64,000 nucleotides of DNA from Winogradskyella schleiferi. Its GTDB lineage: Bacteria; Bacteroidota; Bacteroidia; Flavobacteriales; Flavobacteriaceae. The notes beneath the pieces were generated by a model. The model was not told the DNA's origin. It worked only from the letters and a program-made list of their open reading frames with translations, and ran no database searches. The position numbers and the translations under genes were made by a program. Shown piece after piece: positions 33,892 to 42,298 of this stretch. Every line of letters starts with the position of its first letter. Within the stretch, counting starts at the first letter, position 1. The stretch is from NCBI RefSeq assembly GCF_013394655.1, contig NZ_CP053351.1:3130501-3194500 (forward strand), read 5' to 3'.

Positions 33892-36585
33892 TTAAAATAT
33901 CTTTACTTTTTTACTAATATAAACTTCTTTATAAACACCTCCGTCATCTTCTTTTAAATCCCTATTTAAAATAGGCGAATAGAATTCCAATTTTGCATCT
34001 TTTAAGACTTTACGTATCATTCCGAAGCCCATTACTTTACTATACACAATACTATTAACCAGTTGAGCATTGACTTCCGTACCTTTTATTGAGGCTTCAA
34101 TTAAACCTTTCTCAAATTTCAGATAGTCGTTGCAAAAGCTCCAGTCTAATAATTTGTCAGGTAGGTCTTTATGTTCAATATGTAATGAAGACAGATTGAA
34201 TGTATTATAGACATTGAGTAATACCAATTCCTTCCAGTAACTGAACTTATTATTCCATACTAACTTATTAATTAATTGGTTACTCAAAATTATTAACTTT
34301 AGTTTTTGAGCTTCGTCAACAGTAAATTCAGAAGATTTTAATGAAATCATAATTTGACTCAAGCCTAAATCTATAAAATCAAGTAACCAATTCTTAGATG
34401 TGTAATCTTGAATGTACTTATTTGATATAATTGAATGTCTAAAAGTTATTGGTTCTGATGGAGTATCAACTAATTTAAAGGCTTTATTACTATTTTCTAC
34501 GAATAGGATAAATGTGTTTAGTAGCGCGTAATCGACATAATAACTTACTTCATAATTTGATGAGTTGATTTGTGATTCTAATCGTTTCAACCCAAATTTA
34601 CGTTCCAATTTGTGCAATTCATCTAGCTGTTTATAGTGAACTTTGACTTGAGATAGTTCTTCAACATAGACTTCGTCCCAAAAATGTAAGAGAATATGAA
34701 ATCCCACAAAGAGCGCATTAAGACTTTTTGTGTCCTGTGATACTTTATTAATCCTTCGACTATCGATTAGAGTGGTAACCGCTTTAATTGTTTTCTCAAT
34801 TTTACGAGCTATTCGTTGACCTTCACTTGCATTGATAAACGATTGCGTATGTTTTAAACTTATTTCCTCGTCCATACCATCATCGCCAGCTTCAGTAGCA
34901 AGCTCTTCTGCATTATCTGAGAGTTCTTCAGGATTCTCTCTAATTTTAAGAACATCAAGAAATTCTTCAACCATTGAAGTTATGTTGTCGCTTGTTACTC
35001 GTTCATCAAGGCTTAAACTTGCATTTTTATTGTATTCATTTTCAGAAATGACTTCGCCTTCATCTTCTACATTTTCATTACTTACCAATAAAGGAGCTTG
35101 AGATGTCGAGCTATCCTTAAAGACTTGCTCTTGATCTAAGAAATCTAATACCAGCTCATAGTTTAAAGAACTAAATATGTCTAAGTGTTCAAAACTTTGC
35201 AATCTAGCTAGGCGTTCATCTGGATTAGATTTTTTGAGGGCATTTACATTTTGAATCAGTCCAAAGGTTGAAATACGTTCTTGTGAACTTGCATCATATA
35301 AAGCGACCTTAAAAATGCTTTCGGTCACTTTAAGTGGTGTCTGGATTGTTTTAGAGTTAACTGTAACATTTATATTTTCAAGTAGAACATTATTACTGTC
35401 AAACGTTTTCAGCGCACATTTGCTATTAAACTCTTTATCTAATGAAACTTCAACGATGCCATCACTCAACTCTGCGTGTTTGATTTTTAATAGACCTTCG
35501 ATAATTTCTTGATTTTCTGACTCTGCGTTTATAGTGTTTTTAATATCAAGTGATCCATTTTTAGGAATTTGAATACCCAACTCTTTTATAAAGTCTTTAT
35601 GCTTTTTAGTACGAAGTGTAACAACAGCTTCGTCGTTTTTAAAAGCTCTATTACTTATTCCATAAGCCTCTAATGTTGCGTTGGCGCTTCCTAAAATAAA
35701 TATAGTCTCCTCATTATATTCAATCTGAATAATCTTTGCGTGAAGTCGCTGTATGCTTTTAGAGTTTTCAGTATTAATAACATCTTTCCAGTCAGAAAAC
35801 TGACAAATACTTGATGTGAAATCCACAGGTAATGTGCCATTGCTAGTATCAACAACGCAGTGTATTTCTTCAGGTGCTAAGTCATCAATAAGCTTTTTCA
35901 AAAAGGCTCCAGACTTATTATAATAAGGTGCTATAATTTTGATACTTTTTGGCTTTCGCGAAAGCGTACTTATAACCTCACTATACAAAGACTTTGTACT
36001 TTGAGTATAAAACATACTATACTCAATATCCTTAATAACAGTACTACTACCTTGATTATTTTCTAAATCTGATATCCATTGTGAATGTTGTGCAATCCAA
36101 TTGATTTTGGTAACATTGATTCCCAAACTATGAGACGATAGTGACTGAATATATTGCCAAGCAGATTTAAAAATAGGCTGCGCATCCAATCGTTCTTTTG
36201 ACGTGTAAAACGATGACCATATCTCATCATTATAGAGAAGTCCACTCGAAGTAATGTTACCACTACCTATTGAAAGATATCCCTTATCCTTTCCTACTAA
36301 AAATAGCATCTTAGGATGAAATGCTCCTGAAATACTAACTGGTGTAATACTGTAATTTGCATTGAATTTTTTAATACTATCGCCCAAGTGTGATGCGAGA
36401 TATTTTTCTAGCATTGAAGCATCTACAAATAGATTAATATTAGTAATTCCTGCTCCTCGTAATCTTGGTAATATGAGTTGTTCAAAAAAAGCAAGGTCAA
36501 TACTGTAGCTAGTAATAACGCAACTATGGTATTTGTTCTTTCCTGTACCTATAAGCTCTAAAATGTTAGACCTTTCTATTTTCAT
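33892..36585 (-). CDS. Large PLD-like protein (HxK motifs, acidic residue altered)
   Basis: An 897-residue protein. Residues 1-310 are a PLD-type domain with two motifs: H90-P-K92 followed by LSIGSGNITSSG, and H282-A-K284 followed by FILGSANATLEAYG. In both, the Asp of HxKx4D is replaced (by Val and Glu), as in some PLD-family nucleases associated with helicases. Residues 450-560 are acidic and low-complexity; 560-897 are an unrecognised helical domain. It overlaps the 525-residue gene by 4 bp, a pair likely to act together. A palindromic repeat at 35952-35965 codes for TLSRKP. Confidence 0.7.
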   Translation of the reverse strand: MKIERSNILELIGTGKNKYHSCVITSYSIDLAFFEQLILPRLRGAGITNINLFVDASMLEKYLASHLGDSIKKFNANYSITPVSISGAFHPKMLFLVGKDKGYLSIGSGNITSSGLLYNDEIWSSFYTSKERLDAQPIFKSAWQYIQSLSSHSLGINVTKINWIAQHSQWISDLENNQGSSTVIKDIEYSMFYTQSTKSLYSEVISTLSRKPKSIKIIAPYYNKSGAFLKKLIDDLAPEEIHCVVDTSNGTLPVDFTSSICQFSDWKDVINTENSKSIQRLHAKIIQIEYNEETIFILGSANATLEAYGISNRAFKNDEAVVTLRTKKHKDFIKELGIQIPKNGSLDIKNTINAESENQEIIEGLLKIKHAELSDGIVEVSLDKEFNSKCALKTFDSNNVLLENINVTVNSKTIQTPLKVTESIFKVALYDASSQERISTFGLIQNVNALKKSNPDERLARLQSFEHLDIFSSLNYELVLDFLDQEQVFKDSSTSQAPLLVSNENVEDEGEVISENEYNKNASLSLDERVTSDNITSMVEEFLDVLKIRENPEELSDNAEELATEAGDDGMDEEISLKHTQSFINASEGQRIARKIEKTIKAVTTLIDSRRINKVSQDTKSLNALFVGFHILLHFWDEVYVEELSQVKVHYKQLDELHKLERKFGLKRLESQINSSNYEVSYYVDYALLNTFILFVENSNKAFKLVDTPSEPITFRHSIISNKYIQDYTSKNWLLDFIDLGLSQIMISLKSSEFTVDEAQKLKLIILSNQLINKLVWNNKFSYWKELVLLNVYNTFNLSSLHIEHKDLPDKLLDWSFCNDYLKFEKGLIEASIKGTEVNAQLVNSIVYSKVMGFGMIRKVLKDAKLEFYSPILNRDLKEDDGGVYKEVYISKKVKIF
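35952..35965. repeat. GCTTTCGCGAAAGC palindrome, copy 9
   Basis: Perfect copy in the 897-residue PLD-like gene, coding TLSRKP. Confidence 0.95.
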
Positions 36586-38159
36586 TCGGCAAGCATTTTT
36601 AAATGTTCTTGACCTTTTTGAGTTAATGCTGTACTATCTGTATCTATAATACTCAAATCGCGCATAAAGTCAACGAGTGTATGGATTCGTGGGGAAGAGT
36701 AATCATACATAAAATGATCTACTAAACGTATCATACCGTCTTCTCTATAGAACTTTGCGCTGTTCTGTGTAGCATTTAATTTTCTTAACGCTACAAAGTG
36801 ATGTCTGTTTATTACATTACGTGTGAGAAAGTATCTTACGAACTCTTTTATAGTTAGGTCTTGTCTTGATTTAAAGTCATCATAAGAAACAAGAAAACTA
36901 CTGGCTGTATGTATTTTGAACTTATTAGATATTTCTAATAGGTCAGCGTTGCTTGCGCTATTTTCTATTGCTAACTTCTGGATTGCGAGAAGCGCATATT
37001 GTATTTTGATGTAAGGACTCTGCTCATTCTTTGAAAGAAATACTAACTCTTGAATAGACTCTTGAGTAAACGTTGATTCAAAAAACAAATCTGACTCTTC
37101 ATCAAAACCATCTTTGTGAAACAACTCCATAACTTTTAGGATGATCTGGTCAACTAATTCAATCTCGTCTATCCAGTTATTTTTGGACTGTTCATCTAAA
37201 ATTTTAAGAAAAGAATCTAAGCAACCGGTACTTGAAACACTCCAAAACTGTTCAACAATAAAGAAATACCAGAGTTTTTGTGAGGTAGAGTAATCATTAT
37301 TCCAGCCATTATTATAAATGGAGAAAGGAACGTTTAATTGCTCGTATTTTGTCTCGCTATCAATCTCATCTACATTAGACAATAGAAGCTTTATCGTGTC
37401 TTTTCTGAAATAAGTTTCGTCCTTTTCTTTAGGTCGATCTACGCCAGAAAAGAGCTGCCATAATAGCTGTTGCTCCTCACTATCATTTGGTATGTTAAGC
37501 ATATTAAACTCACTACTCAATAGCTCTAGCTCTGTTTTAGTAACTACATTGTTTTCTATCGCTTTCGCGAAAATGTGAGATGTATTAGAAATATTTAACC
37601 CAAAAGCATCGGCTAATTGCTTACCAGAAATTTTAGTTTCGTGCTGAAAATCGGTACGAACATACAATCCTTCCTTATCGCCTTGATCGCCAAGAACGCC
37701 CATTTGTTTTATAGAACTGATATAATACTGACCAAGAACTCCTCGTGGATTTTTCCAGTACGACCCTTCACTTTTAGACCCTTCCTGAGTGCCTTTTGTC
37801 AAATCAATTATTTCATCACTCTCAGCATAAATTGTCAACGCTTTTGTAATACCAGGAACACCACTTAATTCTTTATGTGCAGCTACTAGTGATAGTAAAA
37901 ATTCTGCTCGCCTTAAATAACTATTTTGCTTACTCCTCGATGTTGTTCGAACTTGAGAAGCATACCAATCAAAAAACCAACAATAAAAAGAATAGTAGCG
38001 TATGCGACCAGTTACGTTATTAAGTCCAGGCAATAGTAAGTCGAAAATACGTTCACTTGTAAGATTCAACCCTAGTTGATCTAGACCTGATATTGGGTAA
38101 TGTGGTTTACCTAAAAATGGTGCTTTTACCTGTGCGGCTTCAAATTGTCTTATGCTCAT
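36582..38159 (-). CDS. Unknown 525-residue partner of the PLD-like protein
   Basis: A 525-residue protein I do not recognise. The N-terminus has a conserved-looking signature (QVKAPFLGKPHYPISGLDQL, then NVTGRIRYYSFYCWFFDWYA), followed by an all-helical body. The end (PRIHTLVDFMRDLSIIDTDS, ALTQKGQEHLKML) has the form of a C-terminal winged helix. It overlaps the PLD gene by 4 bp, so the two are probably translated and act together. A degenerate palindrome is at 37561-37574. Confidence 0.55.
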   Translation of the reverse strand: MSIRQFEAAQVKAPFLGKPHYPISGLDQLGLNLTSERIFDLLLPGLNNVTGRIRYYSFYCWFFDWYASQVRTTSRSKQNSYLRRAEFLLSLVAAHKELSGVPGITKALTIYAESDEIIDLTKGTQEGSKSEGSYWKNPRGVLGQYYISSIKQMGVLGDQGDKEGLYVRTDFQHETKISGKQLADAFGLNISNTSHIFAKAIENNVVTKTELELLSSEFNMLNIPNDSEEQQLLWQLFSGVDRPKEKDETYFRKDTIKLLLSNVDEIDSETKYEQLNVPFSIYNNGWNNDYSTSQKLWYFFIVEQFWSVSSTGCLDSFLKILDEQSKNNWIDEIELVDQIILKVMELFHKDGFDEESDLFFESTFTQESIQELVFLSKNEQSPYIKIQYALLAIQKLAIENSASNADLLEISNKFKIHTASSFLVSYDDFKSRQDLTIKEFVRYFLTRNVINRHHFVALRKLNATQNSAKFYREDGMIRLVDHFMYDYSSPRIHTLVDFMRDLSIIDTDSTALTQKGQEHLKMLAE

Positions 38160-38167
38160 ATCTTGAC

Positions 38168-39184
38168 TTAATATCCTTTTCTTCCATACTCCTTCACTAC
38201 ATCGATATGCTTATTATGCAATCTCAAATAGTTCTCTAACGAGTACTGAACACTTCCATTTTCTGAAGCCTCAAAGTGCTCTGGTAAGGGTTTGTATTTT
38301 TCTATGAGTTCATCATAGAGCTTATCTAGTATTAAAAAGTAATCCATAACAAATTCATATCCTGAAATGTCTAATTCCAATTCAACTTGTTTCTGTCTGT
38401 AGGATATGATTGAATCTGTTTTCCAATTGTCTGGAAACTCATAATAAATGGAGCCGTAATGATACTTTTGGTTTTTGAAGAACCAAATCAATCTTTCTCT
38501 TTCCGTTTTGCAATTTTGATATTCAATAAGACTTTCAGTGGCCTGGTCTTGAACTTGAGACATCTCAAATACACGTTCTACTTGACTAGTTAAACTATAA
38601 GCATCGCTATATAAATTGTAGTCAAAACATTCAAATGGACCAAAACCGTTAATTGTCTTGCTTAAGTAATTGAAGTTGTCGTAATACCAATTCTTTAACT
38701 CATCTACTTTAATAGGCTCATCGATCTCACTTATTTGATTCAACAACGCATCGTATTCCTTTTTTATAATGAGATACTCTGTGGTAGGTTTAAAGTCGTG
38801 GTATTCATCTTTGTTAAAACTAAAACCTAGGTCTATTGATTTTTCAAGCTCTGTAAAATTAGTAAGCTTATTGCATACGTAGATGTCATCTGCTGTTTCT
38901 CCATCTTTACTTTCAATAAATAAGTCTAAATAGTATCCAGAATTAGATAGAAAGGTCATTCCTTCACAGCCCTTATTGCAAGATTCACAAATGCCAAAAA
39001 ACACATCGTCGAATGAATGACAATCATCACGTTTAGCTTGCTTAAATTTCTTCTCTAATTTTTCAAGAAAAAGAGATTTAGACACATCTTGATAAGGCTT
39101 ATCATCATCGAGTAGTTCTTTTAGAGAGGCTATATCGAAGTTTTTGATGGCATTAGTAATTTTGTTTATTGAATTAATCTTCAT
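38168..39184 (-). CDS. Unknown 338-residue protein with a Cys cluster
   Basis: A 338-residue protein with a single Cys cluster (FGICESCNKGCEGMTFLSNS, about residues 62-81) like a small zinc- or metal-binding knot, followed by YYLDLFIESKDGE, which resembles the region before a beta-sheet core. The rest is rich in Tyr, Asp and Glu and no family is recognised. Its start overlaps the membrane protein gene by 11 bp. Confidence 0.5.
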   Translation of the reverse strand: MKINSINKITNAIKNFDIASLKELLDDDKPYQDVSKSLFLEKLEKKFKQAKRDDCHSFDDVFFGICESCNKGCEGMTFLSNSGYYLDLFIESKDGETADDIYVCNKLTNFTELEKSIDLGFSFNKDEYHDFKPTTEYLIIKKEYDALLNQISEIDEPIKVDELKNWYYDNFNYLSKTINGFGPFECFDYNLYSDAYSLTSQVERVFEMSQVQDQATESLIEYQNCKTERERLIWFFKNQKYHYGSIYYEFPDNWKTDSIISYRQKQVELELDISGYEFVMDYFLILDKLYDELIEKYKPLPEHFEASENGSVQYSLENYLRLHNKHIDVVKEYGRKGY

Positions 39185-39560
39185 TCTTTTCCTTCTTCTC
39201 GTAATTCTGTATTAATGAAGAAATGAAAGCTCCACCAGCAGCAGTCGCCAACCAACCCCAAATACCAACACCTGTTCCTAAAGCCGCAATGCCAATTCCA
39301 CCAGTTCCAAAGACGAATAAGCCTGTTATAGCACCTAAAAAAGCTCCAATAAAAAGCTTATTATTAGTGGATTGATCACTCCACATAATTCGCTTTATTT
39401 CTTTTGTTTTTTCCTTGGTCGTTAGATCTGAAGATTGAACGTCCTTCACTTTCTTCAAAATAGCCATCAATTTTTCCTTTTTTGAACTTGATAGTTTTGC
39501 GATGTAGTTAATTGCTTTTTGTAGATTAACTTGTAATTTATTTTCATTCATCTTTATCAA
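39174..39560 (-). CDS. Membrane hairpin protein with cytosolic helical N-terminus
   Basis: A 128-residue protein. Residues 1-70 are charged helix; residues 75-118 form one or two membrane passes rich in Gly and Ala (LFIGAFLGAITGLFVFGTGG, then GIAALGTGVGIWGWLATAAG). Such Gly-rich hairpins are often pore- or membrane-acting. In an operon with nucleases and a helicase it may be a membrane effector; this is inference. It overlaps the 520-residue gene by 17 bp. Confidence 0.55.
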   Translation of the reverse strand: MIKMNENKLQVNLQKAINYIAKLSSSKKEKLMAILKKVKDVQSSDLTTKEKTKEIKRIMWSDQSTNNKLFIGAFLGAITGLFVFGTGGIGIAALGTGVGIWGWLATAAGGAFISSLIQNYEKKEKNED

Positions 39561-41106
39561 AGATTTTTAGAGCGTCTACTGCAGCGACTTTCAACCCACC
39601 TTTCTGTTTTTCGTATTCATCAATATTTTTTAGACATTTTATAAGTACGTCTTTGGTTATTTGATTTTCATCAATTTTTGTGGACTTCAGTTCGTTAAGT
39701 ATTTTAGATAAAAATGCCTTTCTTTTTTTTAAGTTGTTTTGAAATTCTTTGAAAGTGAATATGGAATCAGAAGTGTTATTTATTAAAGAAGTATTTGAAA
39801 ATAAATCATTATTAACTTGACCTGGTTTTGCTTTAGTTTCAATCAACTCTTTTTCAGAACCATCATTAATTTTTGATTCAATATTTTTTACTGTATTTAT
39901 TGGTTTACTTTCTACTTTAAGCTGAACTTGTATTGGCTGTTCAGTTTCTTCGTTGTAATTATTTTGATTAGGTATATTGTTTCTATTTTCACTTTCAGCC
40001 TCCTCTTTATTTGATTCACTATTTGCAAATACTTCATTACTAAATTCTTTTGTAACCTTTGGTTTCCAATCTAAATCCAAAGATTTTGTATTTTTCAACA
40101 ACGGAGTACTTGAAAATGACTGTAACGATTTAGAGATTGTCTGAATAGAAAATGTATAACCAAGTATAAAGAGAACTTTTGAAGCTGATTCAGAATCATA
40201 ATATTTCAATTCCAGAATATTCTCCTTAATAATTTCAATATTATAATGATTTTTTTCCATTAGTCTTTTTAGATAATAGAAATAGGTAAATAATAAGAAT
40301 GCGCTTGGATACTTATCATTTTCAGATAAGGTATCTTTTAGCTTATTAAATCTTTTAAGCTCATCGTCATCTATAGTATTCTTATCAATATATTGAACTG
40401 CTTTAAATAGGCTCTTTTGGTTTATTTCTGATTTTCTCTGAATTACGAAGTTGTAAAAAGCACTTTTGGTAATTTTTTCAACATCCTGTCCTAATTTTCT
40501 CATTCCTATACAGGCGGACTTTATTAGAGCTTCAATATTTCCTTCTGGTATAAAGCTTGGCGTGGTATTAAAATCTACTAAGTGGGCTAGAGTTGAATCG
40601 TTCTTTCCTGGACTTTGATTATTTAATTGAAATAATGTTGCAGCTTTAAAATCACTTATAAAATCATCTTTTGGTACCTCAAGTTCATATATTGAGCAAA
40701 GCTCAGTACCTGCCTTATTTCTTAAAATATGGCTTCGGTAATTAGTAAATGATATGTAAACTGATGGATTGAGAGGTTCCGCTATTCTAAAATCGTTATT
40801 AAGCTTAGATGAAAGCAGCCTTGAACCAATATCTGATAAAGGTATAATAGACTTTATTCCTTTAAATTTTAATAACGGAGCATTGTCATAGTCTAAATTC
40901 CTGCTGTATTCGATTAGCAATACCTCGTGCTCTTGCTCATAAATAGGAACTGAATTTTGTAAGAAGTTTACCTGTCTATCTTCAGACAGCTTTTCAAATT
41001 CGTAATATGATAAGTGAATGATTCTATCTGATGACGTTCTTAACCTATCATATTTAATTAGGTAATTTAATTCTGAACGAAATAGAACGATAATTATATT
41101 TTTCAT
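39544..41106 (-). CDS. Unknown 520-residue protein of the AlkB-Hsp70-PLD operon
   Basis: A 520-residue protein. The first 180 residues look alpha/beta (MKNIIIVLFRSELNYLIKYD, VLLIEYSRNLDYDNAPLLKF); residues 180-320 are helical; residues 330-460 are low-complexity and rich in Asn, Glu and Lys; the end is a helix (KAFLSKILNELKSTK). No motif or family is recognised. It follows the helicase gene after 12 bp. Confidence 0.5.
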   Translation of the reverse strand: MKNIIIVLFRSELNYLIKYDRLRTSSDRIIHLSYYEFEKLSEDRQVNFLQNSVPIYEQEHEVLLIEYSRNLDYDNAPLLKFKGIKSIIPLSDIGSRLLSSKLNNDFRIAEPLNPSVYISFTNYRSHILRNKAGTELCSIYELEVPKDDFISDFKAATLFQLNNQSPGKNDSTLAHLVDFNTTPSFIPEGNIEALIKSACIGMRKLGQDVEKITKSAFYNFVIQRKSEINQKSLFKAVQYIDKNTIDDDELKRFNKLKDTLSENDKYPSAFLLFTYFYYLKRLMEKNHYNIEIIKENILELKYYDSESASKVLFILGYTFSIQTISKSLQSFSSTPLLKNTKSLDLDWKPKVTKEFSNEVFANSESNKEEAESENRNNIPNQNNYNEETEQPIQVQLKVESKPINTVKNIESKINDGSEKELIETKAKPGQVNNDLFSNTSLINNTSDSIFTFKEFQNNLKKRKAFLSKILNELKSTKIDENQITKDVLIKCLKNIDEYEKQKGGLKVAAVDALKIFDKDE

Positions 41107-41118
41107 TTGTTTTCTTTA

Positions 41119-42294
41119 TTAAAAAACGACTTCGTCGTTATCAGATTCTAAATTGTTTATTTCTCTTACCCTAGTGCTTAATAAAAACCTCTTAAACCCT
41201 GAATACATAGAACCAGTAAAGGTTATTAATAAATCTCTTTTAGCTCTAGATAAAGCAACAAGGATTACAGCGTTTTCATTATCCGCTTCTCCTAAATCAG
41301 TTTGAATACCAGGCAAAGCAACAGCATCAAAATCAAGTCCTTTAGATGAATGATAGGTAATCAAAACAATTTTGTTCTCAATATTAGCTCTCTCTAAAGA
41401 TCCAGTACCATTACCTACGTACATTAATGGAATATCTTGGTTATTCAAGTATGTATTCATAGCTTCAAAATTTCTACTTGACAAAGCATAATCTGGATAC
41501 GTACCTTCAGACCACTTTTGTTTCCCTTCCAATTCTAATATGGTATCGACATACTTTATCATATCATTTTTCTTAAAAAACAATACCGCGTTAACTTCTC
41601 CAGATCTATCAATATTAATTTGCTTAGACTCGTTCCAAGAGAACTTTATTTCTTCCTTGTAGTTATTTGCTTTGAATAACCTTATATCAGAATCTTCTCT
41701 ACCTATGTGAACCATATCTGCAAATAGATTTGTGTAAACATTTTTTAAAACACCTATTACCGTTCTTGTTAATCGATAGATTGTGGTAGTCGTTCTCTCT
41801 ACTGGATTCAGTTGTGCTACAATTTCCTCTTTAGTAGCGGGCTTTTCATTAAAGTTTGGGACAGAAGAATAAATAGATTGTGCTGCATCACCAGCTATAA
41901 TTAATTGATCGCATCCTTTTTTCATTCTTTCTAAAAGAACAGTTGGTATATCTTGTATTTCATCACAAAATACTGCATCAAACTTTTCTCCTTTATAAAG
42001 GCGCTTATTGACATCATAGATTGTTATCACTGGAATCCGTTTTCCATTTAAAGCAGGAATTTGTCTCAAACCTGAGGCTAGTAAATCAATTAAGGCGTGT
42101 GTAAAAACAACTACTACAATACTGGCTTTAGGGTTTCTTATAACATAATCTGTTAAAGCGTGAAGTAGTACAATAGATTTGCCAGATCCGGCGTGACCTT
42201 GTATCCAAATAGGTTTCCCTTGTAAATCGTGTATTTCATCAATTATTTCTCTTTGCTCAGGACCTAACCTGGCTTCTTCTATCATCCACTGCAT
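41119..42294 (-). CDS. UvrD-like SF1 helicase
   Basis: A compact 391-residue helicase. Walker A is GHAGSGKS at 33-40, motif II is FCDEIQDIP (about 109-117), motif III includes IIAGDAAQSIYSS, motif V ITYHSSKGLDFDAVALPG, and motif VI ILVALSRAKRDLLITF. The short length and the UvrD_C_2-like end suggest a reduced SF1A enzyme without the 1B/2B insertions. It follows the Hsp70-fusion gene after 4 bp. Confidence 0.8.
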   Translation of the reverse strand: MQWMIEEARLGPEQREIIDEIHDLQGKPIWIQGHAGSGKSIVLLHALTDYVIRNPKASIVVVVFTHALIDLLASGLRQIPALNGKRIPVITIYDVNKRLYKGEKFDAVFCDEIQDIPTVLLERMKKGCDQLIIAGDAAQSIYSSVPNFNEKPATKEEIVAQLNPVERTTTTIYRLTRTVIGVLKNVYTNLFADMVHIGREDSDIRLFKANNYKEEIKFSWNESKQINIDRSGEVNAVLFFKKNDMIKYVDTILELEGKQKWSEGTYPDYALSSRNFEAMNTYLNNQDIPLMYVGNGTGSLERANIENKIVLITYHSSKGLDFDAVALPGIQTDLGEADNENAVILVALSRAKRDLLITFTGSMYSGFKRFLLSTRVREINNLESDNDEVVF

Positions 42295-42298
42295 ACTT

